This document shows, in pieces, positions 1-9,429 of a stretch of 17,024 nucleotides of DNA. The stretch lies in assembly GCA_030374735.1 (NCBI GenBank), contig JASCIV010000547.1, positions 1 through 17,024 of the forward strand. The letters run 5' to 3'. Positions within the stretch are counted from its first letter, which is position 1. The number at the start of each line of letters is the position of its first letter. The translations under genes were made by a program, and so were the position numbers. Under the pieces are notes generated by a model. The model was not told the DNA's origin. It was given only the letters and a program-made list of their open reading frames with translations, and did not search any database. The stretch comes from Gracilaria caudata (taxonomy: Eukaryota > Rhodophyta > Florideophyceae > Gracilariales > Gracilariaceae).

Positions 1-2690
1 AGCGAGCTTCGAACCTGGCTTCTTGGGTCATCTGAGAAAGGAAGTGTGATGTCGTGTTGCGAACAGAACATCTTAGTTGCCTCGACTAGCTATAGCTTCT
101 CCATAACAGACTCAGATAATTTGAACGTTGCGTTGCTTCTCCTGTTCCGAGTCCCCACATAATTCTCCACGCACCACTGCGGGAGATACGAAAGGGGTCC
201 GCATGCTCGCACTGATTCTTCTAGATGAAGAAGTAAATGGTGTACATACTTGCAAACAAATATACTTTTCGGGTCTCCCTTGTAGTAGACGTTAACGAAA
301 TGGGTATAGATTTTCTTCGAAAGATATCCAATTTGAATAACGTCTGCGTTATTATGTTCCCAGTTTGACAAAATCCTACAAAGATCTACAAAGTAACGCC
401 AACCGGAGAGCATATCTGATGGCAGAAGGCCGTCCAGAACAATGAGGCTTAGTTCCATGATAAAAGCCTTCCATTCGGTCGCTTTCCACCGGTTCCTTTT
501 CTTCAATTCTCGAGGCATCCGGATGCGACCACTGATGGAACTGTCTGCGCTTGTCAGGCGTTTGCTTACCTCGGTTTGAGTTCTTTTGTCGCTAAGAACA
601 GATATTTCGGCAAGGTTTACGGAATTTCCGCACCACAAGGGCATCATATCAGGGGCAATGTTCTCAAACAGAAGGTGCATGAGATCAATTGGAAAGCCGT
701 GAAAGGGCTCCACGAACTTCATGCGCCGTACGATCTCAAACATACTTGGACTTTCGATTCCAATGTTTTGGCATCGTCTTCCTAATTCTGTCGATGTCAT
801 TGAGCCAATAGGGGTTTGAAAGTCGGATATCGAGCTTCTCTATCCCTCGGGGGCTCGTAGAGGTAGACGATTGGGATCTCAAAACTTCCTGGTGCTTTCT
901 AATCCGTCCTGGTCCTCATACACAAACGGAGGATAGTAGAAGTGTCTTCGCTCGGACATATACCTCCCTCTGATTAGGCAGAACCTGCACGGAACCAAAG
1001 CATTATATCCCTTGAGATTCGTGAACTTTTTCAGGGCGGCGAGATCTTCCATGACGTAGAGCAGATGCACCCGTACTTTTCTCTGGCGTCCATTTTACAT
1101 TGCTACATCAATCGCCTGGCTCAGGTTCTCTAACTCCATGAACAGAGGATTTAGAAAGGAGTTCAGATTTGTTGGAGCATTTGGTACGGGAATAAAGGAG
1201 ACGGGGAGCATGTTCTTGACCTTGAATCTCTCAGATGGAGTTACCTTCAAAACCGTAAGAATTACATGCCAGTAGCTGTACTCCTTCTTTCTGAATGCAT
1301 TGACACCATCTGTTGATAATGCAACAAATATATCTTACTTAACTGCTTCCATACCACCCAACTCGCGTACGGCGTCCTTGAATATACGCCCAGACGTGAA
1401 ATCAACAAATCTTTGTTGTGTACCGCGTTGGAGACATTCACTAAGGCGTTTCTGGTAGTAGCTGTATAGTGAGGGTCCGCATGACTTGCTTTCGAGATGT
1501 GTCCAAATTCGGTCCTCGATTGGGATAAAGGAAAAGCATGATATTGAACATGGATCCCGAGTACACTTTGGATGTAGGCAATGTTTCATAACTTTCAATT
1601 CATTCGAAATCAAAGCCATATTTCCCTCTGAACAATGAGGGAACATTCGTATCTGAGGAAGGGCTTCTCGGAGCAGTGCGGCCCGAACTCCACCCCAGGA
1701 AGTATAAACTGGTCCACGTTCGAGAACCAAATCGTTCATCATTTCAGTTGTGACCGTTCCATGTTTCAGAGCGAAACCAATAAGAAAACCATGCTCCTGT
1801 ACAAAGGTATGCAAATGAGAGAGACGTACGTCGAAACGTAGACCAACTTCGCTTTCGGAATCCCCAGAATGCGAAACAGAAAGTTCATCAGAATCAGGGC
1901 TCCGAGTATCATTCAATACGATTCCACACGACGACTTCGAGTTAGGACTCGATGAAGAATGCGTAATACTTTCTTCGTGATGTTCAGGATGGGGATCCCT
2001 ACGAGACTCAGATTTTCTCTGTGCTTCGTCGCCTCTCACAGTTCTCAACTTGAGATGTTTGAGACGATTGTCCTCTGACTGGCACGGAAAACCAGTTCCG
2101 CTCGATTGAAGGAAATTGGAATTGGAGGACTCGTCGGCAACGTCAATATCCACACTACAATTCGGGTCATCTTCTTCTCTGCAATTCGATTGCAAATGAT
2201 CAGGTATTTCCAAACTGCTGCTGCTGCTGCTGCTGCTGCATGACCCTGAATCCTAGGTGTTGCTTTCCTGTTTTGGTGCAGCTTCAGAGTCACTTCCCTT
2301 AAGGTCGACCGCACTAGACCCACCGACAATGCACCCAGGAAAGTTTCTGGAATCTTCTTTTCTGTAGCCAAAACTTGTTTTCCACTGCTCTCGGTGGTGA
2401 AACAATCCTAGGCAAGCTTGGATGAAGTCGATGTTTGAGCCTTATTGCTTCTCGGTAATGTCTGAACGCGGTGAAACGACTCACGACTCTTCCCGGAGGA
2501 CATTGGCAACGGCTGGTTTTGGAACATTGGCACCCTCCGATGGCGACCATGAATTTCAGTTTATGTGCGAGAATATGCTTGTCAATCCGTCCTTGTAGAG
2601 CTCCAGAACATTTCTTCTAAAGATAATTCTTGTCGGAAAAATGAGACATATATCGATAGAGAAGCACGGAAAGCGTAAAGTTTTTTTCAT
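1..2690 (-). pseudogene. Decayed Tnp2/DUF4218-type (CACTA-like) transposase, 3' end outside window
   Basis: One minus-strand frame can be read from an ATG at 2690 to the window edge without a frameshift. It is broken by nine in-frame stops with low coordinates 2556 (TGA), 2481 (TGA), 2442 (TAA), 2253 (TAG), 1335 (TAA), 1095 (TAA), 879 (TGA), 840 (TAG) and 90 (TAG). Landmarks in order are a serine/acidic N-terminal part, a Cys/His cluster HCLHPKCTRDPC (about 1545-1580), STDGVNAF followed by YSYWHVILTVL (about 1260-1320), GYNALVPCRFCLIRG (about 970-1015) and FPIDLMHLLFENIAP (about 640-700). Then comes the DUF4218-like stretch KATEWKAFIMELSLIVLDG with a distal GPLSYLPQWCVEN. These match the usual order of Tnp2-superfamily transposases, which cut and paste DNA elements. 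The start is uncertain because another frame upstream (ATG near 2814) is also open. The copy cannot make full-length protein. Family call is firm; CACTA assignment is inferred because no terminal repeats were found. Confidence 0.8.
2215..2238. repeat. (CTG)8 trinucleotide microsatellite
   Basis: Eight perfect CTG units. On the minus strand they fall inside the transposase frame and give a run of serine codons (AGC), just downstream of the in-frame TAG at 2253. Confidence 0.95.
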
Positions 2691-2834
2691 TTCGTTGCCT
2701 GCTTTTCAATTCGTTCTTCATTGAAGAGAACGTTTTGGCTTTCCCGCCTTCTCCCGCCTTCAGCTCCTTCTCGCTCTTCATCCGCAACATCTCCTCTTTC
2801 TTTTTCGTAGCTCATTTTCCAGAACTGAACCTCG
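2691..2834. promoter_or_regulatory. Divergent spacer with long pyrimidine tract
   Basis: This 144-bp segment separates the putative transposase ATG (2690, minus) from the first ATG of the rightward ORF (2835). The plus strand is strongly pyrimidine-rich from about 2733 to 2820. A shared promoter for the two transposon genes is inferred from the divergent layout; no specific promoter motif is recognised. On the minus strand the purine-rich run also encodes an open E/R/G-rich stretch from an ATG near 2814, probably a composition effect. Confidence 0.3.
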
Positions 2835-3989
2835 ATGAAAAGAGGAATAATTCCGCATCCCAGCGATCTCTCAAATACCGGGAAGGTGTACGTTGGTGAG
2901 CACCTCAATCATTCAATCGAGAAATACGACGCTAGAACAGATAATGAGGCTGATCGCTTGGCCGCATCACCTTACAGCGCGAAAGCGTACCCCAGGCGCC
3001 TGTTGAAGTGCGTCGGTAACGAGTTTGAGGCGTCCAGTCTTTTCCATTAGCATTTTGGCCGCCTTACTCTGCAGGAGTTGTAGCATGTGTTCTCCAACAG
3101 AAGGTTTGAGTTCCAGACGGAATTTCGTCGCATCATGGCGGCCGTTGCAGATAGGTTCGAGCACGTTGCAGCCACGAAGAACCTATGGGCTGCACATGAA
3201 TCCATCAAAACCAAACTGGTTAATCGAAAGGCTGAGCGAAAGGCCCGGAAGAAGATGAAAGCGGAACGAAAAGCTTCCTCCAGTGGTACAGCCCTGCAGC
3301 CCACCCTGGAGGAACTCTCCAAAGCAAACTAAAATCGGGCCAAGGCCGTACGAATGAGAGTTGGCAAGAAGTACAAGGCACTCGCGCAGAATTCCTCCAC
3401 AAAATCCGCGACGAACTCTCGTTTAGCACCGCAGAAAAAAGAACGAGATGAACGCCCTATTCCTGAAACCAATCTCCATTTCGGTTCTGATTCCGGGTGT
3501 GGTGGTTCACCGTCATCTTCGAGCTCCTCATCCTGTAGCGACGAAGGGGATCGTGAACCTATACAAAGACGTCGTATGATGTCTAGACGAGAAAGAAGTG
3601 CAGTTGAGACGAGTGCAGATCAAGGAACAGCGAGAAAAAACAGGTGTCATTACTCCCCTGCGACGGAGAAAGGAATAGCTCACTCTGGCAATGAAAAGAA
3701 TGATGCCGACGAAACTGAAGCTGAAGTTCAACCCGTTCCTCGATCCAAAAAATCGGCAAAGCAAAAGCCCTCCAAGGCCTTGCAACGAGTGCCGAAGAGA
3801 AACCCCGAACCACAGGTGAAGAAAGCCTGAAAACGTAAACGGTTATTGAAATGTCCAAGGGAAACAGAAGAATCAAACTCCACGGTAGCTCGTCGTGAAA
3901 CCAAGAAGGCAAAGGTACAAAAGCGAAGGAACCCGAATAATCAAAGTCGTATTTCTGACGCGGATTCCGCCACATCAGATAGTTCCTAG
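2835..3989 (+). pseudogene. Decayed basic, Ser/Lys-rich protein gene of the transposon
   Basis: A single plus-strand frame of about 385 codons runs from the ATG at 2835 to TAG at 3987-3989. It is interrupted by TAG 3048, TAG 3081, TAA 3330 and TGA 3828, with no frameshift. The deduced product is very basic: a KAERKARKKMKAERKA helix-like stretch (about 3225-3275), a run of serines (about 3510-3535), and several K/R clusters resembling nuclear localisation signals near 3565, 3740 and 3830-3930. No known domain is recognised. It diverges from the transposase and shows the same type of decay, so it is plausibly the second, accessory DNA-binding gene of the same element, as TnpA is in En/Spm-type elements. 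That role is inference from position and charge, not homology. Confidence 0.5.
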
Positions 3990-5350
3990 TTTGAACTTCA
4001 AGGCATTACTATGTGCTCGTACTCCTCGCCTCCGCTCCTGCCTCGTTGCCTTAGAGAATTTGAGAATGGGTTTTGCAGGTTTTACCATCTCTGCACTTGC
4101 ACTGATAGATAGTTTTCCCATAAAAGTTCGAAAGTGTTTCTTGCGCATTGCAATGAAAGAGTCATAACCCATGTCCGTGTCCATGATTATGCGCTGCAGT
4201 GGGAACTCGATCATTTCCATGGTTGGCATGAACGTTGTGCACTCGTTCCGGGACGATTTGGTGCCCATTTGCGTTATTTTGTTTTCCACAATCGTCAAAC
4301 CCTGTAATATGCATGCTGCAAACTGATCACCGTGTTCTGGAGCGTTGTGTGCAGGTCAAGCATCAGAACCGTCTTCTGTAAAACAATGCAAGCAATGAAC
4401 CCCGCGAGCTTGCCGAGAGTGCTCACGTTCAATTGGCAGTGAAGTGTGTCTGCATAAATCCACGAAACCGGCGGCCGCACGCCACTCGAGATGATGTTGT
4501 GCGTGCGTGCGGAGAGTAGTTGCAGACAATTTTGTCTAGTTAGGCAGAGTTGCAAGAACGGTCCGCCACAATTATTTACCCTTTGAGTTCAATCTCTGCC
4601 TTTGCGAAGCAGTACGCCGTGCCACAAAAGCTTATCATCCACCCCTCGCGTTTTTTCTTAACAAATACCAGTTCCTCTTCGACTCCATTACGTATAATCT
4701 GTGCCCTGTGCATGCACACCGCGAGTGGGTCCCTAATGAAACCATTCTGCAACAAAATCACGAAATCCATGCAAACTGCGAAGTTCTAAGGCAAATGTTG
4801 TACAAGCACTTGGCCACAGCTGCACAGCTGCCCACAAGTGAACCTCCTTGACGTCCACCACGGTCTTTCATCTCTGAATTCGTAACGGAAAGGTGTCGCT
4901 TTGAACCAAACTTGGCATCTTGTTTGAGCAGCAGCACAGAAGTTTTCCCACGTTACTTCTGGAAGCTGGAGTTAAACCCTCGTACTTCTCGGATCTGGTG
5001 CGTTTCGTGATTTGGGAATAACATTACATAAAACTTTGACCAATTCAAACACGTGTTCCAATCGTTTTGAGATTATTGGTGCGCAGGTGGACAGGAACGC
5101 ACTGAAACCTCTCCTGTGCTTGGATTAAATCTGGGACAGGATTGAGCGCAGGGCTTTAACTTCAAGCGGTGACCGTTCCAAGAATATCCTTCCCACCACA
5201 AGCACATTCAATCTTACCATACTCTTCGTTAGAACTCGTTGTCCAGTCCAAGTATTGCACGTTACCTTTGTTATCAAAAAGGCCCTTTGCTGCTGTAGGG
5301 ACATTTTTGAGCCAACGCCCGGTCTGTTCGAAAATATAGTCGTAATAATG
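3975..5350 (-). pseudogene. Decayed leftward coding region, function unknown
   Basis: Protein-like sequence reads leftward in one frame from about 5350 to 4540, with stops at 5125 (TAA), 4972 (TAA), 4786 (TAG), 4576 (TAA) and 4540 (TAA). It then changes frame to an uninterrupted stretch from 4298 to 3975 that starts MTIVENKITQMGTK. Recognisable segments include a Trp/Cys-rich part around 4930-4810 (VTWENFCAAAQTRC, RDERPWW) and a basic part near 4050 (KATRQERRRG). Between about 4555 and 4298 two frames are open and I cannot say which was used, so at least one indel is needed. I do not recognise the family. Its 3' end overlaps the end of the convergent basic ORF by 15 bp. It may be another gene of the same element or of a nested one. 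Confidence 0.35.
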
Positions 5351-6037
5351 GAATCATCATCCTCCGATCATGTCTCCGATCATGTCATAGGGGCGGCGGC
5401 GTCGAATCATATCGCTTCCTGCATTGTCTATCTCCCATGTTCGCGTCCGTTTGTGTTGTCCTCACTAGTTCCTCATTCTTCAAAATTTATAAAAGTATTC
5501 CAAAGAGAGGAACCAGGAGCGTTTTCTAGATCCGTAGAGCATTATACAGGGCCACCTCTGGTACCTCGTGAACAGGCACAGGCACGAAAACGGTATCATC
5601 TGAGAAAAAATTTAACTACCCATGAATTTGCGCCACAGGATTGGAATTTCATTGCTCACAATCCCCATAATGAGCGTCCGGTGTGCAGAAATGGGACTAC
5701 TGCTCTTAACGGCACAATTGTATCCACAAAAATGACTGCCGTATATCACGTTGAGAGATGGTTTCATGTCTGGAATGAGAGGGCAGGCGTCATTTCGGAT
5801 GTAGTAGGCTCCGTATTTGCATTGAGACGAGACGCTTCGAATGGCGTGCGCTTGGTTCAAGCCGTGAGCATTGGAGAGGAAAACGATGCTGCGGAATCTT
5901 GACAGATTTCATTAGCCATTGGAGAAAATATTGTTGAGAGCAAAGCTCTTCAGCAAAAGATAATACTTTGGATAAACCATTTCGTCTACTTAGTCACAGT
6001 CATCGCCGCTCATACTAATACACTCTGTGCCTTCTAA
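5348..6037 (+). pseudogene. Unidentified ORF of 184 codons, continuing after one in-frame TGA
   Basis: An ATG at 5348 opens a frame to TGA 5900-5902 (the frame is open upstream to 5255 without an ATG). Past the TGA the same frame continues for 44 more sense codons to TAA 6035-6037 and includes a hydrophobic run (WINHFVYLVTVIAAH). The ORF begins with a Ser/Asp/His part containing a tandem 12-bp duplication, then a basic segment (ARKRYHLRKN) and a Trp-containing stretch (VERWFHVWNERAGV). No domain is recognised. The opposite strand has an 82-codon ORF at 5860-5612, so the coding strand is not certain. It lies between the transposon pseudogenes and the next gene and could belong to either. Confidence 0.35.
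5362..5385. repeat. Tandem 12-bp duplication (2 copies)
   Basis: The 12-mer ctccgatcatgt occurs twice head to tail (5362-5373 and 5374-5385). In the plus-strand ORF it gives the repeat SDHV-SDHV. It looks like a local slippage duplication. Confidence 0.9.
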
Positions 6038-6119
6038 TGTATCATTGCAAACAGCTTCTTCACCGAGCAGTATTCACCCTCCGAGAACGGGACAAGTCTC
6101 CTCGAAACCCACTGCTGGT

Positions 6120-7841
6120 ATGCAACCTGCAGAGCCTGTGCCAAAAAGCCACAAAGTCCCTGGTCAAGTTTTACAATCAGTGGGTAATGTTCAGGCGACA
6201 TCCCACACTGCTGTCCGTGGCTCCCCCCCGATGTCAACTCCCTCTGCGTTCTCTGCGACTCAGGGAGCTACAGCTTCCAACGCGCATTCGAATGTAACTA
6301 GTATTCATGCAACCACTAATTCAACCACAGGCGGTGGCCCTTCCTTCAGCTCAGGCCAACAACGGGCAGTCCCTGCAAAGAGGAACAGTCGATTTCAGGT
6401 CAAGGAAACCCAAAAGGCTCCAACCAAGACCTTCGCATCATCGGAATCAGTTGCCCAGCCAACGAATGTGCCCACAAGTACCCCTCTTCCACCGTCAAGC
6501 AGTGGTCCAGCACCGACAAAGCAGTCAAAAAGCAGATTCGAAGTGAAAGATAATGATCAAATGCAAACGTTCAGTACGGGTCTTAATGGCGTCCCAGCAG
6601 TTGTGTATGTGTCCTCAACCGCCGGCACCCCAATGCTGAACTCACGGCAAAGTACACCGCTTGTTTCGCCGTTGCCAGAAATTTCTTCATCCCCTGGACA
6701 AAGTCTTGCAAAACAGTCATTTTCCCTGCTCACTGAGTTGTACAGTACGATTCATGCTTTGGCTCAAGAGAATGAAGCACTAAGAAAGGAGTTGGCGTTT
6801 CTCAGAGGAAAAGCTCAGAGTGGCCTCGTATCCCAGCCTTCACTTGCCACCCGTAGTCTTTCGGTTCCAGATACGGTTGCAAAATCTGGTGCGGCGATGG
6901 CGCCAAGTACGGCTTCTATTCCCCACTCCCAAAGTACGTCTGCTGTGTCGTCGTCAATTACACAGAGTCATCAGATTCCAATCAACACCATCCAGAGTGT
7001 TCCAAAGCAACACGGGCATGGGAAGTCGTCCGTTCAGGCCTCACAGAAGGCCACTCCGCGTTTAAATCCAATTCCACAGTCCCAGCCACATGCTGGCATG
7101 CAACTGCAGAATCCAACTGGGACCTCGAACGGGATTCATCAACAAGTGTATTCCACGCCACACGCACCCCCAGTTGTTCCCGTACACACGATTTACAACT
7201 CGGCAGGTCCTGGAAGTCATGTACAACAGAACGCTTCGTACCCATTGCAATTTCACGATGGTGCCCACGAAAGCAGTTTGCAGGCAAGGACATCTCGTGC
7301 GAACTCCGGTGCTCATGGGTCGAACATAAGCTATCAAATTGATCCAGATCGCATGCAAGCCGCTGTAACTGTATCGAGATGGGCGCAGTCGACGGGAATG
7401 CAGCACGGGGAGTATGCTGGCGGCCCTCTAACACATGCAGGTGGTGTTCACCCTGCTAGTGGTTCCCATCCCATGACAGAGCAACAAAGGCCTGGCGTGA
7501 ATGCATACCCTTCACTCGGAACTGGTGGGCGGACTGTACCCATAGTGAACGTAGAAAGTATGAGTTCTGGAGTGTCGGAAAGCGGGAACCCACGAGGTAG
7601 CGTAAGAAACAATCAAGTGCATAATGTTGATGTTCAGCAGCATAATGTGTCGTACCCTAGTTCACAAGGAGTACCAACCAAACACCGCATGCCAAACGGC
7701 GCTTCAAAAAGCAACGGAGTGCTAGAAGAAGGAAGCCAGTCGCTTTCAGGACCAGAAGGCTATAGAGGTGTAATCGAAGACGATGGGCGAGTACAAGGCG
7801 GAGAACTAGCGCAGAGCAGCAGCCGAACGGAAGGCAGTTGA
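6120..7841 (+). CDS. S/T/P/Q-rich protein with two RFxV motifs and a leucine-rich coiled coil
   Basis: The frame is open from 5994 to TGA 7839-7841. The first in-frame ATG is at 6120 (573 residues). Upstream codons back to 6027 could be a 5' exon end, because an acceptor-like sequence (ttgcaaacag) lies just before 6046. The protein is almost wholly low-complexity (Ser, Thr, Pro, Gln, Gly, Val). Counted from 6120 it has two RF-x-V tetrapeptides, RFQV at 91-94 and RFEV at 139-142, and one short coiled coil at about 200-231 (ALAQENEALRKELAFLRG). RFxV/I is the known docking motif for the CCT domains of OSR1/SPAK and WNK kinases, and WNK tails combine such motifs with coiled coils. It could be the tail of a WNK or GCK-like kinase, or a substrate or scaffold, but no kinase domain is in the window. 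The long open frame is firm; the function is not. Confidence 0.7.
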   Translation: MQPAEPVPKSHKVPGQVLQSVGNVQATSHTAVRGSPPMSTPSAFSATQGATASNAHSNVTSIHATTNSTTGGGPSFSSGQQRAVPAKRNSRFQVKETQKAPTKTFASSESVAQPTNVPTSTPLPPSSSGPAPTKQSKSRFEVKDNDQMQTFSTGLNGVPAVVYVSSTAGTPMLNSRQSTPLVSPLPEISSSPGQSLAKQSFSLLTELYSTIHALAQENEALRKELAFLRGKAQSGLVSQPSLATRSLSVPDTVAKSGAAMAPSTASIPHSQSTSAVSSSITQSHQIPINTIQSVPKQHGHGKSSVQASQKATPRLNPIPQSQPHAGMQLQNPTGTSNGIHQQVYSTPHAPPVVPVHTIYNSAGPGSHVQQNASYPLQFHDGAHESSLQARTSRANSGAHGSNISYQIDPDRMQAAVTVSRWAQSTGMQHGEYAGGPLTHAGGVHPASGSHPMTEQQRPGVNAYPSLGTGGRTVPIVNVESMSSGVSESGNPRGSVRNNQVHNVDVQQHNVSYPSSQGVPTKHRMPNGASKSNGVLEEGSQSLSGPEGYRGVIEDDGRVQGGELAQSSSRTEGS

Positions 7842-8587
7842 TTGTGTAGTGTAGATAGTTGGCATTTAGATAATACAAGTTGAGAATTTGATGGTTTGTG
7901 ATGCGACGCATTCGTCGTGATGAGTCTGTTGGAAGTCCAACAATTGCGATTCCATGCAGCGAATGGATATGACAATGACTGGGAACGTTATCGTTTGAAG
8001 AGTCTTTGGAACGCTACTTTTTATACATGTGGATATGGGTCTTTTGTCGGCGTGTGTGTAGTTCTTGTCGTTCGGAAATCTTCAAGAACTGACTCCATTT
8101 CTAGCGTGAGTGACGTGAGTGTGTAATTGGAAACATCCTAAGAACGTATGCTTCATATTTGGGAGCGGCATGCCATTGTTTGCGGGAGAAGCAATTCAGA
8201 TCACTTTGTCTTGAATTCTGTTAGCGATAAATTGTACCATTGTAAGATGGGAACTGGGGACTCTTAGATGTTAGACATTAGATTAGCCCTTTTGCTTGAT
8301 GTCCGCGGAAATGGTGGTACACTTGTAGTGGAAGTTGAGTACAGAAACGATGAGCGCCACTTATGAGCGTGTTATTATCCGAATTGAACAAACAGCTGTG
8401 CTCTCAATGAGCAGTAAGACCTTTGCTTGTGTGTTCTTCTGACTCAATAGATACCGCAACAGTTTTCGGTCTTCATGGAGAGAATTATTTGTAATGTATA
8501 TAGCACTCCGCTATTTGGGCTCTTCAAAGATTGTGTCTACGGAAAAGAAAGAGAACAGACACTACGTAGAAGAAATAGCAGACCGCA
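7842..8587. other. 3' flank of the RFxV gene, mostly non-coding
   Basis: About 750 bp downstream of the TGA at 7841. Apart from the doubtful small ORF at 7920-8126 I see no coding signal, RNA gene or repeat. It is AT-richer than the gene before it and probably holds the 3' UTR. Confidence 0.5.
7920..8126 (+). CDS. Possible small single-pass membrane protein (68 aa)
   Basis: The ORF starts at ATG 7920, 78 bp after the preceding stop, and ends with TAA at 8124-8126. It encodes a polar N-terminal half (NGYDNDWERYRLKSLW), one hydrophobic Gly-containing segment (about residues 31-50, CGYGSFVGVCVVLVV) and a Ser-rich tail. One membrane helix preceded by W/R/K and followed by RKS is plausible for a small organelle protein, and loosely recalls the first helix of Mic10. 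The similarity is too weak to assign, the second Mic10 helix is absent, and an ORF of this length can occur by chance. Confidence 0.25.
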   Translation: MSLLEVQQLRFHAANGYDNDWERYRLKSLWNATFYTCGYGSFVGVCVVLVVRKSSRTDSISSVSDVSV

Positions 8588-8715
8588 TTGGTACACGCTC
8601 TTGTAAACTACTTGGTGTTCCTGTTTCCTGGGGTTAGCTTAGCTTCATTCGTTCACGTAGAGCTGGTTAATAAGATATCTCGCCTGAATAATGGTGATAG
8701 CATGTCGCTTAGAGA

Positions 8716-8742
8716 ACTGATAGACTATCGGATAGTATCAGT
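8716..8742. repeat. Interrupted palindrome (7 + 5 bp arms)
   Basis: ACTGATA at 8716 pairs with TATCAGT ending at 8742. Inside it CTATC pairs with GATAG, with a two-base bulge on the left side. It could form a small cruciform; no function is known. Confidence 0.7.
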
Positions 8743-8789
8743 GATAGTGGAAGAGCCACCTCGAATTTTGGCCTTTTTAAGGAGACAGA

Positions 8790-8805
8790 AGAACCTTAAG
8801 GTTCT
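8790..8805. repeat. Perfect 16-bp palindrome
   Basis: AGAACCTTAAGGTTCT is its own reverse complement over all 16 bases. It lies 47 bp after the interrupted palindrome at 8716-8742. It could be a dimeric protein-binding site, but nothing identifies one. Confidence 0.8.
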
Positions 8806-9155
8806 GCTCAGTTGTGTTACGAATTAGAGCACAGTTTCCATAATAAAGAAGAAGAAGTCGAATGGTGATAGTGTTCCGGGTTATGGCCAAACAGAATGAG
8901 AATCTTTCTTAAACTGTTCTGTGGAAGAAGCAATTTCAATCTTCTTGATGCATTTCTGATGCTAATATTGAAGGAAATCCATTGTGCAGCAAAGCACAAT
9001 TTGTGCCCCATGTTTATTGTCTGCTTTCTTTGGGAAGCACTTGTGAGCTTTAAACTACTATACTGAGAGTCATTTATTAGAGGAGCTGAAGTTCAAACCC
9101 TGTTTACGTAAGTCTTGATGTGGAAAAAGTAACATTACATCCATAAAGAAAAAGA

Positions 9156-9234
9156 GCTGAGCTCGCAAGAGGATTCGAACTGTTTTCGATTGTACAACAG
9201 TAGGAGGTCCTCGAATCGAAAGAAAAGCCTCAGC
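9156..9234 (-). other. tRNA-sized structured element with B-box-like motif and T-run
   Basis: Read on the minus strand, GCTGAG (9234-9229) pairs with CTCAGC (9161-9156), closing a segment of 79 nt. Inside, TTTCGATT pairs with AATCGAAA. A B-box-like AGTTCGAATCC lies upstream of the closing arm and an A-box-like TAGCTGAGGC lies at the start. The segment is followed by a run of five T on this strand (9155-9150), which could end Pol III transcription. A canonical T-stem and D-arm cannot be drawn, so it is not called a tRNA. A decayed tRNA or tRNA-derived SINE head is the likeliest reading. Confidence 0.25.
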
Positions 9235-9429
9235 TAATTCAGGAAGCAACTTGGTTTGACGTCATCTCGGCCAGAGTTACTTGGTACGCACTACAGCAAA
9301 ATAAAATGGGCTGTCGTGGAAGTAGGAATGGGTGGACATCTAGAGCCTAGATTCTAGACTCTACAAATGCGTTATCTGCGCCAGGAAGCGTGATCATTCA
9401 CGATCAACTAGTATACTTGAACACGCGGA

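Noticed and set aside
5612..5860. 82-codon minus-strand ORF
   Set aside because: It overlaps the longer plus-strand ORF at 5348-5902. It is Cys/Tyr-rich but matches nothing known, so it is kept only as an alternative reading.
1..6037. Altered genetic code or systematic stop readthrough to explain the broken ORFs
   Set aside because: All three stop codons occur inside the broken frames, while intact genes in the same window end with TGA (7841, 12847), TAA (TOM22) and TAG (15600). Decay is simpler.
6120..7841. bZIP transcription factor
   Set aside because: The leucine-rich coiled coil (NEALRKELAFLRG) has no basic DNA-binding region before it.
9156..9234. A functional tRNA gene
   Set aside because: The T-stem does not pair and no D-arm or 7-base anticodon loop can be drawn, despite the size and closing stem.
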